Positions 25,201-33,877 of a DNA stretch of 44,205 nucleotides are shown in pieces. The notes beneath the pieces were generated by a model. That model worked only from the letters and a program-made list of their open reading frames with translations. It made no database searches and was not told where the DNA came from. The DNA is from Polyangium aurulentum (lineage in GTDB: Bacteria; Myxococcota_A; Polyangia; Polyangiales; Polyangiaceae): assembly GCA_945875545.1 (NCBI GenBank), contig CAMCKZ010000017.1, positions 1 through 44,205 on the forward strand, written 5' to 3'. Position 1 is the first letter of the stretch, and every line of letters starts with the position of its first letter. A program made the position numbers and the translations under genes.

Positions 25201-25406
25201 TCAAGCGTGGCTCCAGGGTGCGCGTGCTCCGCGACGGCGCCATCCTCCACGACGGCAAGATCGGCGCAATTCGCCGATTCAAAGACGACGCGAAAGAGGT
25301 TGCAGAGGGTTTCGAGTGCGGCATCGCAGTCGACGGCTTCAGCGACTTTCGCGAGGGCGACTCGCTCGATACATACGATCTCGAAGAAGTCAAGCAGACG
25401 CTCTGA
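22278..25406 (+). CDS. infB: Translation initiation factor IF-2
   Basis: The 1042-residue GTPase starts at ATG 22278, before the family's N-terminal motif [19 protein letters not shown] 22260 is an alternative. After a short N-domain comes an Ala/Pro/Gly-rich linker of about 400 residues built from DNA repeats (for example GCATCGTCC three times near 23188-23214). Next are the IF2 N2-type segment, the G domain (GHVDHGKT at about 552, [14 protein letters not shown]), and domains II, III and IV. It delivers fMet-tRNA to the 30S subunit. It is longer than the E. coli protein (890 residues), because of the linker. Confidence 0.96.
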   Translation: MSKVRVYEVAKQLGLDPKAAVALFQQLGVSDVKNHMSSVDGDAVERVKRHLDKPRAPVAAAPPAPPTEASGDQQRIRPTVVKRKARPADDGIPAAATSSASLSESVADAAPSHPRMPAPPPSAHSVAQAAQAAHATGAHQAVVPPAPASRHAVQENSVTASAASANAGGLAMPRGEGRGSHEGHAAPLPPARSSVRELPVTPHAPSAPASAQRLHGVAADVGAGTGVSVQSAQTVSEQTATESVDVSSAAPRAASVNAGGPASPASAVAPGLAPGLAQGLAQGLESAPAASTAAAPARAPRPASSASSASSAAVGSGRVVNEAGPQRRGPVSPAGDASGRPSLAPKTGVEYWTGRPGVPMAAPTAAGRPGAGSAMGPRRVQYETRGPGGAPLGQPLPQGLRPGLRPGQSAPLGRGPHQGGGRFNGPGFGKGRNSPPTMHASMKRAANPLDMAAHKRVIRIEENVTLQSLAGSMSLKVTEVLMKLISMGMTGVHINSRIDAETAKILASEFGWEVEDVAVSDEDSLTAARGGDKAKDDSADREPRAPVVTVMGHVDHGKTSLLDRIRRANVAGGEAGGITQHIGAYKVQTTQGVLVFLDTPGHEAFTAMRARGASVTDIVVLVVAADDGVMPQTREAVNHAKAARVPVIVAVNKCDKPGAEPERVRRELTDLGLMPEEWGGDTIFVNVSAATGDGVNSLLESIGLQAEVLELRASPTKPATGTVVEALLDRGRGPVARVLVQEGTLKVGDFVLAGMGFGKVRAMTNEHGKQVQQAGPSTPVEILGLSDVPNAGDALHVVRDPKKAQELAEQRKSKASRSLIPASAKVSLEELSKRISEQAQCELRIIIKADVQGSVEAMSEALARLSCEKVKLTVINAAVGAITEGDINLAIAARAILVGFNVRPAGKSAALAEESRIEIRLYSIIYNAIDDVKSAMEGLLPPKLVERPAASAQVRQLFKLKVGMIAGCYVTQGTIKRGSRVRVLRDGAILHDGKIGAIRRFKDDAKEVAEGFECGIAVDGFSDFREGDSLDTYDLEEVKQTL
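22963..22973. repeat. Dispersed palindrome copy 11: TGCA-GAG-TGCA
   Basis: In the infB linker, encoding VQSAQ with GTG CAG AGT GCA CAG. Confidence 0.8.
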
Positions 25407-25424
25407 CCTGAAAGAAGGCCATCC

Positions 25425-25793
25425 ATGGTTGCTACCGACGGGCGTCGGCCAGCGCGCGTTGCCGAACGGGTTCGCGATGTCATCGCGGAGGTGTTCCAGC
25501 GCGTCGTGAACGATCCGCGCCTTCGAGGCCTCACCGTAACCGACGTGGAAATCACCGACGACCTGCGCATGGTGCGGGTCGGCGTGCGGTCCATCGTCGT
25601 GGCTGATTCCGAAGCACGGCGTAAAGAAATCGTGAAGGCCCTCGAGCGCGCCTCGGGGGTCATTCGCCGTGAGGTTACAACGCGCGCTCAGCTGCGTTTT
25701 GCCCCAGAACTGCGCTTTCGCTACGACGAGGGCGGCGACGCGCAAACGCGCGTGGACGACCTGCTCGCGGAGATTAAATCCACGGGCGGGTGA
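25425..25793 (+). CDS. rbfA: Ribosome-binding factor A
   Basis: The 122-residue KH-fold protein carries RPARVAERVRDVIAEVF at the start, DPRLRGLTVTDVEITDDLRMVRV in the middle and LRFAPELRFRYDEG near the end, all typical of RbfA. It binds immature 30S subunits during cold adaptation and 16S maturation. The start ATG follows GAAAGAAGG and lies 18 bp after infB. It is the last gene of the operon and is convergent with the histidine kinase. Confidence 0.95.
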   Translation: MVATDGRRPARVAERVRDVIAEVFQRVVNDPRLRGLTVTDVEITDDLRMVRVGVRSIVVADSEARRKEIVKALERASGVIRREVTTRAQLRFAPELRFRYDEGGDAQTRVDDLLAEIKSTGG

Positions 25794-25853
25794 GTCAACG
25801 CGCGTGCGCGGCATGCGCTGCGTGAGGCCCAGCGTGAGGCCACGGGCACAGGT

Positions 25854-27623
25854 TCACGAGACGCCGGGAGGCAGCGAACCCGCAGCGGGAACCGCGGGCA
25901 GGTCGAGGTGGAAGACCGTGCCTTTTCCGAGTTCGCTGTCCACGGAGATGTGACCACCGAGGCCCTCCACGAGATGCTTCACGATGGCGAGGCCAAGGCC
26001 CGTTCCGCTGGGGTCCCGCGAACGACTGGAATCGACGCGGTAAAAGCGTTCAAAAATGCGCGGGAGTTGGGCCGCTGAAATGCCTGGACCCGTGTCTGCG
26101 ACCTCGATGAGCGTGCGTCCGTTGACGAGGGTCGTGCGCAGTGTGACCGTGCTGTCGGGGCAGTATTTGATCGCGTTTTCGACGAGATTCGTGAAAATTT
26201 GCTCGAGCGCATGCGCATCGCACCACACGGGCGGATGCATGTAAGGTGCATCGAGAACAATGCGGACCCCTCGCCGTTCGGCGCGTTCGCGAAGCAGCAG
26301 GAGCACCGGCGCAGCGACCGAGGCGGGGGCCAAGTGACGCAGCGCGAAGTTGAATTGCTTGGCCTCGATGCGCGACAGAAAGAGCAAATCGTCGATGCAC
26401 GCTTGAAGGCGGGAGGCATTTCGCTCGATGATGTCGATGAAACGTAGCGCCGACTTCGGATCGTTTTCCACGGCGCTTCGCAGGGTTTCCGCCGCAGAAC
26501 GAACGGCGGTCACGGGCGTACGAAGCTCGTGCGACACGTTCGCCACGAAGTCGCGGCGAAGGTTTTCGAGGCGCCGAACCTCGGTCACGTCGAAGAAAAC
26601 AGCGACCTCGCCCCCCCTCGACGGCAGGAGCCGCGACGCGTGCGCGAGAACGTGCCGCGGCTTGAGCCCGGGCAAATCCAGCTCTGCGACGGAGGAGCCT
26701 TTTCGCCGCGCATCGGCGAGCAGCGGAACAATTTCTGCGTTGTTAACGGCCTCCGAAATGGGCCGACCCACTGTGTCGGAGCCTATCAAAAGCATCTCGC
26801 GCAGCGCCCGGTTCAAGAGCTGCAAGCGCCCCTCGCGGTCGGTCACGAGAACCCCCTCCTGCATGCCCTCGAGAAGGCCCGAAAGCAGGTCTTTTTCCGC
26901 GCGAATCGCCTCCATCGCCGACGACAGTTCCGACGCCAGTTTGTCCAGCGCTTGACCGAGTCCCGCGAGCTCTCCATCGCCTGTAAGACCCGATCGGACG
27001 CTTAGGTCACCGGAGGCCATGCGGTCGGCGGTCACGGTGAGCGAGCGAACGACGCGCGTCATTGATGCGGCGGCCGACGCGGACACGGCAAGGGCCAAGA
27101 AAATCGCCACGAGGGCACCGACGAAAACAAGCTGATTGACCGCGGCACCTTCGAGCCGCACCGACCGCGTGGGAACAGCGCAGCGCAGGACGACGGGCTT
27201 GCGGCCCGCGAGGTCTACGCGTGCGGCCACATAGGTAAACTCCTCGTGGACAGTCGCGCTCGCGCGCTGATTAATGCCGAAACCCGTGCGAAAAGCCTCG
27301 GCAATTTCGGGCCGGGACCCATGGTTGTCGGCGCGCGCAAGACCCTCTGCATCGAGCGCTGAATCGCCGAGCAAAGTCCCGTCGGTATCGACGAGAGAGA
27401 CGCGCACGTGCGCCGCCGCGGAGAGATCGTCCGCGAGAGCATCGTCGACAACGGGCGCGCCCAGCACGACGAACCGGCCGATCTCCGCCAGTTGATGAAG
27501 GTCAGACTGGGCATGGGCCTCGACGCGAAGGCCCACATCGCGAACAATATGAATGCCCCCGGCCGTCAGCACGAGCAGCGTGAGGCCAAGGGACACAAGA
27601 AAATAGCGAGTCTGGATGCGCAC
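25854..27623 (-). CDS. PhoR-like sensor histidine kinase
   Basis: The 589-residue kinase has a membrane span at about 8-28, a periplasmic sensor segment, a second span (about 163-187), HAMP, a PAS domain (about 250-345), HisKA with VSHELRTP (His near 364), and HATPase motifs NLVENAIKY, DTGPGIS and GTGLGLAIV. The arrangement equals PhoR, the phosphate sensor, but no phoB, pst or phoU gene is in the window, so the signal is unproven. The gene stands alone: convergent with rbfA and downstream of an unrelated Clp-type gene. Confidence 0.9.
   Translation of the reverse strand: MRIQTRYFLVSLGLTLLVLTAGGIHIVRDVGLRVEAHAQSDLHQLAEIGRFVVLGAPVVDDALADDLSAAAHVRVSLVDTDGTLLGDSALDAEGLARADNHGSRPEIAEAFRTGFGINQRASATVHEEFTYVAARVDLAGRKPVVLRCAVPTRSVRLEGAAVNQLVFVGALVAIFLALAVSASAAASMTRVVRSLTVTADRMASGDLSVRSGLTGDGELAGLGQALDKLASELSSAMEAIRAEKDLLSGLLEGMQEGVLVTDREGRLQLLNRALREMLLIGSDTVGRPISEAVNNAEIVPLLADARRKGSSVAELDLPGLKPRHVLAHASRLLPSRGGEVAVFFDVTEVRRLENLRRDFVANVSHELRTPVTAVRSAAETLRSAVENDPKSALRFIDIIERNASRLQACIDDLLFLSRIEAKQFNFALRHLAPASVAAPVLLLLRERAERRGVRIVLDAPYMHPPVWCDAHALEQIFTNLVENAIKYCPDSTVTLRTTLVNGRTLIEVADTGPGISAAQLPRIFERFYRVDSSRSRDPSGTGLGLAIVKHLVEGLGGHISVDSELGKGTVFHLDLPAVPAAGSLPPGVS
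26240..26250. repeat. Dispersed palindrome copy 12: TGTA-AGG-TGCA
   Basis: In the PhoR-like kinase gene, encoding DAPYMH with GAT GCA CCT TAC ATG CAT; part of a 19-bp near-identical pair with copy 22. Confidence 0.8.
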
Positions 27624-27695
27624 ATCGCCATCCTAGGGGCAGGGGACCAAACGCGCACGCCCGGAAACACCTTGCCTCGCGCTCGTCACACGACG

Positions 27696-27744
27696 CACAT
27701 ACGACGTGAACCGTGTAACGGTCGTAGGCTGCGTGAGGTATGTG
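27696..27744 (-). promoter_or_regulatory. Nested inverted repeats upstream of the kinase gene
   Basis: CACATAC/GTATGTG (27696-27702, 27738-27744), TACGAC/GTCGTA (27700-27705, 27721-27726) and ACCGT-GTA-ACGGT (27710-27722) are nested in the 129 bp between the clp-type stop and the kinase start. The structure could terminate the first gene or regulate the second. Confidence 0.35.
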
Positions 27745-27752
27745 TACTATCT

Positions 27753-30221
27753 CTAACCGGCGCGCACCGCTGCTCGGTCCCCGCGGGCTCTGTCCCGCGG
27801 AAGTTTGGCGGCGAAGTGTATCGCGCCATCCCGCAGGTCGAGCCGCAGTTTCCCGCCCTCGACCACGGTTCCCGTCAGCAAGTGTTCCGCGAGTGGCGTC
27901 TCGATAAGGCGTCCAATCGTGCGGCGCATGGGGCGAGCGCCGTAGGCTGCATCGAAGCCTCCGTTTGCGAGCAGGTGTTCGACGATGGCGTCGCTCCACG
28001 CGAGGTCCACGTGCCGCGATTCTTTGAGCCTTGCGGCCAAATCCGCGAGCATCCGGCGCGCCACTTCGCGCACGTCGTCTTCTTGGAGCGCGTCGAAAAC
28101 AAGAATGTCGTCGAAGCGGTTCACGAGCTCCGGCGGGAGTGCGCTCTTCGCCTTCTCGAGGGCGAGAGCCCGCCGATCGTCGACGCCCGCCGTTTTCATT
28201 CCGCCAAATCCGATGGCTTGCCGGGCGCCGTTCTTGCTGAAAACGTCCGCGCCCAAGTTCGACGTGAGCAGGATCACCGTCTGACGAAAATCGACCGTGC
28301 GCCCGCGGCCGTCGGTCATGCGACCTTCATCAAACACCTGCAAAAATGCTTCCAAAACATCGCGATGGGCCTTCTCGATCTCGTCGAGAAGAATCACCTG
28401 ATACGGCCGCTTTCGCACGGCCTCGGTCAGTTGCCCGCCCGCATCGTGACCGACGTAACCTGGGGGCGCGCCCACGAGCCGAGCGACCGCATGCGCCTCC
28501 GCGTACTCAGAAAAATCGAGGCGTGTCATGGAGTGCGCGGAGCCAAACAGCGACTCGGCCACGGCCTTCGCCGTCTCTGTTTTTCCCACGCCCGTCGGTC
28601 CGAGCAAAAGAAATGTACCGAGGGGTCGCTCGCTTCGAAGGCCCGAAGCCGACCGGCGCAGAACCTGGGCAAGGCGCCCGAGGGATTCGCGGTGGCCCAC
28701 CACACGCTTGGCCAGATGATCCTCCAGATGAAGCATGCGCTCTGCATCTGTTTCGAGCAGCCGATCAAGGGGCACCGCGGCGAGATCCGCCACCACTTGG
28801 GCGACGTGAGGCACGTCGACCGCGTCGGCCTTTTTGCGCTTGGCGCGGGCCGCGGCCAGGTCCAAAATTGTCAAAGCTTTGTCGGGAAAGACACGCTCGC
28901 TCATATAGCGCTCGGCCCAGGAAATACAGGCACCGCGGGCCGCCGACGTGATGGGCACATCGTGATGGGCACCGAGTTCCGCCGACGCATTGGCCACGAC
29001 CTCAATCACGCGATCACGGGGAAGTTCCGCGAGTTCAATGACTGTCAATCGGCGCAGCATCACGCCGTCGATCTCGACGTGACGGCGAAACTCGTCGGGC
29101 GACGACGTCAAGACCAAGCGCGTGGTTCCTCGGGCGAGCAAGCCGCGAACCTCCGCGACGGTTTCCTCGCTCGCATCCGCGCCGAGCAGAGCGCCCACGC
29201 CGTCGACCACGACGACCGTGCGGCCCGGCAACGCCTCGAGCTCGCGACGCAGGCGCGCGAAGCGGTCCGTCATCGCGCCGCGCGATGCAGCGCCCGCCAA
29301 AAGTGCGCTGGGCTCGAGTTCAAGAACGCGGGTGCCAACCTTGGAAAGCGTTCGCGCGAGACCCTGAATGAGCGCCGTTTTGCCAATGCCAGGAGGCCCG
29401 ACGACAAGCGCATGGTGCGCATCGCGGCGCTCGAGAATGTCCTGAATGCGCTCAACTTCTGCCTCCCGCCCGACAATCTTTCCGCCGGTCTCCGACCCGA
29501 TCTCATGCGTGCATACTGCAAGCATCGATGGCCTGACCTCGCTGGGTGGGGGTGGAGTCCCGAGGGAGGTCGCGAACGCCGGCTCCGATGGCGCGATGGG
29601 AGGCACGCTAGGCACGCTGGGAGGCCGCCCATGGGTCTCGAGAGCCACGGGGCGGGTGAGCGTGGGGCCGGCGGATGAAGCGCGCGGACGGGGCCTTGGA
29701 GGCGGCGCCGTCTTCGTAAGCGGAACGGGCGACACGCGTGGCCGGGCGCGTTCGGTGGCGATGGTGGTGCGCGCAACCCTGGGCTCCGTGAGGGGCGTGA
29801 CGCGGCGCGGATTGACGATGCCCATCGCGAGCTGCATGACGGTGCCGCGGAGCTTCGCAACGTCCACGCCGCCGCGCTCAAGAATGCGGTGAGCCTCCGA
29901 GCCGCGTTCTTGGCAAAGGGCGAACAGCATGTGGATCGGAGATGCGCACTTGTTCTCGCCGCGCGACGCAAAATCCCGGGCGCGCTGCATGGTGCGCGCG
30001 ATGGCGTCCGGGGTGTCCTGGCCCGTGGCCTGGAGGTCCTCCAAAATCCTGGCCGCATCGAGGCCCCGATCGAGGAGCAGGAGGCTCGCGGGTTCCGACG
30101 GAAGCTCCGCCACCGCCGCGAGAAGGTGAGGCGTCCTCAACGACTCGCGACGAGACGCCGCAAGTTCTTCCGCACGACGACGCAACGACTGAAGTTCCTT
30201 GTCGGCCACACGCATTTCCAT
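27753..30221 (-). CDS. ClpA/ClpC-type double AAA+ protein with altered first Walker B
   Basis: The protein has 822 residues from ATG 30221; GTG 30263 is an alternative. An N-terminal Clp repeat domain (LRTPHLLAAVAE, SPIHMLFALCQE) is followed by a Pro-rich linker of about 90 residues and two AAA+ modules. D1 has Walker A GPPGIGKT (275-282), but its Walker B is VVVVDG (Asp340, Gly341), lacking the catalytic Glu. D2 is canonical (GPTGVGKT 541-548; LLDE 611-614). There is no ClpB middle domain. IGFG (670-673) resembles the ClpP-docking loop. It is probably an unfoldase for ClpP in which D1 binds ATP without hydrolysing it; both points are inferred. Confidence 0.88.
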   Translation of the reverse strand: MEMRVADKELQSLRRRAEELAASRRESLRTPHLLAAVAELPSEPASLLLLDRGLDAARILEDLQATGQDTPDAIARTMQRARDFASRGENKCASPIHMLFALCQERGSEAHRILERGGVDVAKLRGTVMQLAMGIVNPRRVTPLTEPRVARTTIATERARPRVSPVPLTKTAPPPRPRPRASSAGPTLTRPVALETHGRPPSVPSVPPIAPSEPAFATSLGTPPPPSEVRPSMLAVCTHEIGSETGGKIVGREAEVERIQDILERRDAHHALVVGPPGIGKTALIQGLARTLSKVGTRVLELEPSALLAGAASRGAMTDRFARLRRELEALPGRTVVVVDGVGALLGADASEETVAEVRGLLARGTTRLVLTSSPDEFRRHVEIDGVMLRRLTVIELAELPRDRVIEVVANASAELGAHHDVPITSAARGACISWAERYMSERVFPDKALTILDLAAARAKRKKADAVDVPHVAQVVADLAAVPLDRLLETDAERMLHLEDHLAKRVVGHRESLGRLAQVLRRSASGLRSERPLGTFLLLGPTGVGKTETAKAVAESLFGSAHSMTRLDFSEYAEAHAVARLVGAPPGYVGHDAGGQLTEAVRKRPYQVILLDEIEKAHRDVLEAFLQVFDEGRMTDGRGRTVDFRQTVILLTSNLGADVFSKNGARQAIGFGGMKTAGVDDRRALALEKAKSALPPELVNRFDDILVFDALQEDDVREVARRMLADLAARLKESRHVDLAWSDAIVEHLLANGGFDAAYGARPMRRTIGRLIETPLAEHLLTGTVVEGGKLRLDLRDGAIHFAAKLPRDRARGDRAAVRAG
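29510..29520. repeat. Dispersed palindrome copy 13: TGCA-TAC-TGCA
   Basis: In the Clp-type gene linker end, encoding LAVCT with CTT GCA GTA TGC ACG; both arms extend (ATGCG left, AGCATC right). Confidence 0.8.
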
Positions 30222-30288
30222 GCGGTCGCATGCTCCGCGCCGGGGGGCCAAGTTCACGCGCACGGGGAGTGGCCGCGCGAGCGACGCC

Positions 30289-30966
30289 CTAAATCTCCGT
30301 ACCTATTGCGAATTTCCTCAAAAAAAGCGCAATCGTTCGCTCCCGATCACTCAGGGCCAGGCGGTAGGAACGAAGCTCTACGAGCTGCGCCATCGCGTCT
30401 TCGGGCACGGGCTCTTTGGCGAGAAGCACCGCGATGGTCGTGCCCGGTCTCACCCGTTCGCACGCCGCCGACAGCCACTCGCTGGGCGCAAATGTGGCGC
30501 GCGAAAAAACAAAAGATGCAGTCTGCATGCAGTCGTCCGCGTGCGAGAGTCGCCCGTGAACAAGTTTGACGCCGGGGCGCTTGGCCTTTGCGAGGGCTTG
30601 GCGAAGAAATGCGCAGCGTTTTTGCAGAGGTTCAACCAATGTGACGGCGAGGTCGGGCCGCACGCAAGCGAGGCCAACACCGGGTGCCCCAGCCCCCGTT
30701 CCAACGTCCACGACCACAGCGTTCAGGGGAATCACCCGCGCCAGTTCGAGCGCGTCCCCGACCATCAGCTCCACAAGTTCGGGCACGGTTTTCGCCGCGG
30801 TGAGGTCGAGCCGCGCATTCCACAGGGTGAGTTCTTGGAGCCAACCCTCGAGGGCCTGAAAGCTCTCGGCCGACGCTTCAAAGTTCGCGCGTTGAGCATA
30901 TTGCCTCAGTTCAGGGCCCAGTGGCTCCGGGGATTTCAACGTCATGACGGCCTCGTGGTAGCCCAT
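30289..30966 (-). CDS. rsmG: 16S rRNA (guanine-N7) methyltransferase RsmG
   Basis: The protein has 225 residues from ATG 30966; ATG 30945 is an alternative. It has the family's LTAAK..ELVELMVGDALEL segment and a SAM-binding VVDVGTGAGAPG motif, followed by VEPLQKRCAFLRQAL. RsmG makes m7G527 in 16S rRNA; its loss confers low-level streptomycin resistance in other bacteria. The typical neighbours (gidA, parA, parB) are absent. The region around DDCMQTASF carries a palindrome copy. With ATG 30966 only 5 bp separate it from the divergent kinase gene. Confidence 0.88.
   Translation of the reverse strand: MGYHEAVMTLKSPEPLGPELRQYAQRANFEASAESFQALEGWLQELTLWNARLDLTAAKTVPELVELMVGDALELARVIPLNAVVVDVGTGAGAPGVGLACVRPDLAVTLVEPLQKRCAFLRQALAKAKRPGVKLVHGRLSHADDCMQTASFVFSRATFAPSEWLSAACERVRPGTTIAVLLAKEPVPEDAMAQLVELRSYRLALSDRERTIALFLRKFAIGTEI
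30517..30527. repeat. Dispersed palindrome copy 14: TGCA-GTC-TGCA
   Basis: In rsmG, encoding MQTAS with ATG CAG ACT GCA TCT. Confidence 0.8.
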
Positions 30967-30971
30967 TCCGA

Positions 30972-32000
30972 ATGCAAGCGAAGGTCTTCGAACGCGCCGC
31001 TCTCGATGCACTTGTGACCGAGGCTTTTGGTGGTGCGCCGCAAACCGTGGAGGCGATGGAAGGCGGAGCGTCGTCGCGAAAGTACTTTCGCGTCACAGTC
31101 CCGGGCGGAAAAACGGCCGTCGTGATGTTCGTTCCTGACGGCCTGACGCCGGAAGAAGCGTCAAAGGAGCGGGCCTCGCGGTGGCCTTTTCTCGAGGTCC
31201 ATGAGCTCCTCGTGAAGGCGCGCGTCGCGGTGCCGATAATTTACGCCGATGCGTCGCCGCAAGGGTATTTGCTGCTTGAAGACCTGGGCGAGCGCACCCT
31301 CGCGCAGGTTGTCGCGAGTGAACCCGCGCGCAAAGAGGCGCTGTACCGGCGAGCGGTGAGCGATTCCGTCGCCGCGCAACTGCAGTTGGCACCGCTCGCG
31401 GCGGGCACGATTGTCGCCACGCGGCGCTTCGATGAAGAGCTGTTGAAGTGGGAGCTCGATCACTTTCGCGAGTGGGGCCTCGATGCCCGCGGAGTCACGC
31501 TTGGCGACAACGCGCGCGGCCGTTTTGAGCGCCTCACCACAGCCCTTGCGCGGGAGATCGCCGCGATGCCCACGGCGATTGTGCACCGCGATTATCAGTC
31601 GCGAAATCTCATGGTTCGAGGCGACGGAACCCTTGTGTGGATCGACTTTCAGGACGCGCTCATTGGGCCGCGGGTTTACGATTTGGTTGCCCTTCTCAAC
31701 GACAGCTACCAGTCGTTTGAGCCGGCTTTTATTGGGCAACGAATCGTCGAGGCCGCGGAGGCCCAAGGGCTCCACCCGGAGACTTTGGCCTTTGAGTTTC
31801 ACCTCGTCACCGTGCAGCGCAAGCTCAAAGACGCGGGCCGATTTGTCTTCATCGACCGCGTGAAGGGCAATCCGAATTTTCTTCCGTTCGTTGACCCCAC
31901 GCTGCGAAAAGTGCGCCGCTCCATGGCGGCTATCGGCGCAAAGCATCCGGTCGTCGAGGAGCTCGCTTCGATTTTGGATCCCTACCTCCCCGCAGACTGA
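30972..32000 (+). CDS. APH-family sugar kinase resembling AmgK
   Basis: The 342-residue aminoglycoside-phosphotransferase-fold protein has a nucleotide-binding N-lobe (GGASSRKYFRV). Its catalytic loop is HRDYQSRN (205-212, Asp207), and its metal-binding motif is WIDFQDALIGPRVYDL (Asp225). The QDALIGP wording fits AmgK, the anomeric MurNAc/GlcNAc kinase of a peptidoglycan recycling route. The partner nucleotidyltransferase MurU is not nearby, so the assignment is tentative. Other APH-type kinases cannot be excluded. Confidence 0.8.
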   Translation: MQAKVFERAALDALVTEAFGGAPQTVEAMEGGASSRKYFRVTVPGGKTAVVMFVPDGLTPEEASKERASRWPFLEVHELLVKARVAVPIIYADASPQGYLLLEDLGERTLAQVVASEPARKEALYRRAVSDSVAAQLQLAPLAAGTIVATRRFDEELLKWELDHFREWGLDARGVTLGDNARGRFERLTTALAREIAAMPTAIVHRDYQSRNLMVRGDGTLVWIDFQDALIGPRVYDLVALLNDSYQSFEPAFIGQRIVEAAEAQGLHPETLAFEFHLVTVQRKLKDAGRFVFIDRVKGNPNFLPFVDPTLRKVRRSMAAIGAKHPVVEELASILDPYLPAD

Positions 32001-32011
32001 TAGGCGTTTTC

Positions 32012-33220
32012 TCAGCGAAAACCCACGCCGCTGCGTTGCCCCACGAGGTGCTTCGCGGCGTCGTCGAGGCCCTGCACGGTCAGCGCAAACATCGGAAAGA
32101 GCTCGGACAGGGTCTCCGCTGTTCCTCCGCGCCAATACTGCGGCGGGTCCGGATTGAGCCACGCGCGCCGCTCGAAATGCCCCGCGAGCTGTTCCATCCA
32201 GCCCACTCCAGGTTGCGCTCTCCGGGCATCTGCGGAGTGAAACGAATAATCGCCGTAACCAAAAAGCTCCGCCGGATTCATGGCGCCGTCGCCGACGACC
32301 ACGAGCTTCCAGAGGGGCCCACAGCGATGGATCAAGTCGTCGATTGACACGGGCTCGCTGAAGTTCGCGGTACCAAAAACGTGCCCGTAGACGCAGTTGT
32401 GAAAATAATAGGGCTTCACTTCGCGCAGGTGCGACGCGCGCTTTGTGGCAGAAAAAAGCCTGCTCACAACCTCGGCGTACGGGTCCATGCTGCCCCCCAC
32501 ATCCATCAAAAGTACGACCCGCACCGAGGAGCGCCGCGGCGCCCGCAGAATGATATCGAGTTCACCCGCGTTCTTCCCGGTGGCAATCACGGTCTCCTCG
32601 ACGTCGAGCTCATTGGGCCTGCCGTCACGGGCCAATTGGCGCAGCTTTCGGAGCGCGACTTCGAACTGCCGAACATCGAGCACGGCGTCTTCGCGGTAAG
32701 GCCGAAAGCGCCTCGAACGCGCGAGAGCCATCGCGGTCCGCGACCCTGCACCCTCGCCGACCAGCATGCCCGTGGGATGCGTTCCGCCGCGGCCAAAAGG
32801 GCTTGTGCCACCGGTGCCAATCCACCGGTTTCCGCCGTCGTGACGCCCTCGCTGTTCGCGCAGGCGCTCTTCAAATTGCCCCTGCAATTCTTCAAGCGAA
32901 AGGGCCTCGAGAGCCTCTCGCTGTGCGTCGCTCAATTCGCGTTTTTGCTTCGGGTCTGAGAGCCACGAAAGGAGCTCGCTCGTCAGCGCCAAGGCGGCCC
33001 GCTCCACGCCCTCAAAGTGAGCTGCAAACGCGACGTCGAAGGCATCGAGATCACCCTCGCGGTGCACGCAGAGGGCCCGCGCCACATGGTAAAAACGCTC
33101 GAGCGAGTTGTCGTGGGCACCCTTCGCCAATGCCTTCGCGAGGGCCAATGCCTCCGCGGCACCCACCTTGAGTTTGCGCGCGCGAAGTTCGTATAGAAAT
33201 GGTACGACGAAATCGCTCAT
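32012..33220 (-). CDS. VWA-domain (CoxE-like) protein
   Basis: The protein has 402 residues from ATG 33220; the open frame reaches 33244. A helical N-terminal half is followed by a Gly-rich linker and a von Willebrand A domain with a metal-site-like motif MDVGGSM (about residue 236). Such CoxE-like proteins usually act with a MoxR-type AAA+ chaperone in maturing metalloenzymes or complexes. No MoxR gene is seen in the window, so its partner is unknown. It is convergent with the AmgK-like gene, 11 bp apart. Confidence 0.82.
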   Translation of the reverse strand: MSDFVVPFLYELRARKLKVGAAEALALAKALAKGAHDNSLERFYHVARALCVHREGDLDAFDVAFAAHFEGVERAALALTSELLSWLSDPKQKRELSDAQREALEALSLEELQGQFEERLREQRGRHDGGNRWIGTGGTSPFGRGGTHPTGMLVGEGAGSRTAMALARSRRFRPYREDAVLDVRQFEVALRKLRQLARDGRPNELDVEETVIATGKNAGELDIILRAPRRSSVRVVLLMDVGGSMDPYAEVVSRLFSATKRASHLREVKPYYFHNCVYGHVFGTANFSEPVSIDDLIHRCGPLWKLVVVGDGAMNPAELFGYGDYSFHSADARRAQPGVGWMEQLAGHFERRAWLNPDPPQYWRGGTAETLSELFPMFALTVQGLDDAAKHLVGQRSGVGFR

Positions 33221-33385
33221 GGGGTCATATACCGTATGACGCAATGGTGGCGCCGGTCAGTCTTGGCCTAGCCCCCCTATTCGCTCACGTCGAGGCGCAC
33301 CGCCTTCTGGGTGCATCGCCTGGATGCAGAAATGCCGCCTCGCCGCCGAAGCGGGTGAGCGGCAGTCGGCACGCACGCGACCCCG

Positions 33386-33871
33386 TTACGTTGCGATGAG
33401 CGAGAGTTTACCCGCGGGCGAGTAGCCCTCGATGGTGACGTCTGCGTGGATGACCTGGGGCGGCTTCATGATCATCGCCATGAGGCCCGGCGGCAGAACG
33501 GGCGGCACGGGGTGGACGGTCTTGAGGGTAATACGCGGACCACCGCCGAGCATGAAAAGCCCTACGCCGATGTTAAACACCTCGTTGGCGTTCTCCAAAA
33601 GATTGGCCTCGAGCTTGCCCCTCTTCACGCTCTCGCCCGCGACGGTTGCAGGAATTCGCGTCAACGCAGCTGCGGAGGCCGCAGCAAACGCAATGCTCAT
33701 CATGCAAACCGCTGCGGGTCGACCTTGCTCGTTGAAATACACACCGACAATGCCCGGAGCTTTGAGGCTCGGGAGGTACGGAGCAGCTTTGTTGGACTCA
33801 ACTTTCCGGTCCAGGAGCGACTGCACGAAGTCGTCGATCTGTTCAAAGCTTGGCAGCGTGTACGTCGCCAT
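33386..33871 (-). CDS. CheX/CheC-like protein (divergent)
   Basis: The 161-residue protein has a partial phosphatase signature, E-x3-E-x2-N (LLENANEVFN, about 92-101), with prolines about 20 residues later. In CheC/CheX/FliY proteins the ExxN pair dephosphorylates CheY-P. The first acidic position is Glu rather than Asp or Ser, so activity is uncertain. It lies 6 bp after the second CheX-like gene in a run that starts with a CheY-like regulator, which supports a chemotaxis or motility role. Confidence 0.65.
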   Translation of the reverse strand: MATYTLPSFEQIDDFVQSLLDRKVESNKAAPYLPSLKAPGIVGVYFNEQGRPAAVCMMSIAFAAASAAALTRIPATVAGESVKRGKLEANLLENANEVFNIGVGLFMLGGGPRITLKTVHPVPPVLPPGLMAMIMKPPQVIHADVTIEGYSPAGKLSLIAT

Positions 33872-33877
33872 CGTGAC

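Noticed and set aside
27408-29678. Long plus-strand open frame of 756 codons opposite the kinase and Clp genes
   Set aside because: It is antisense to two genes with clear domains and shows Arg/His-rich, low-complexity content typical of shadow frames in GC-rich DNA.
33245-33385. Small plus-strand frame (66 codons) between the VWA and CheX-like genes
   Set aside because: No ribosome binding site, no recognisable content and partial overlap with the VWA gene.
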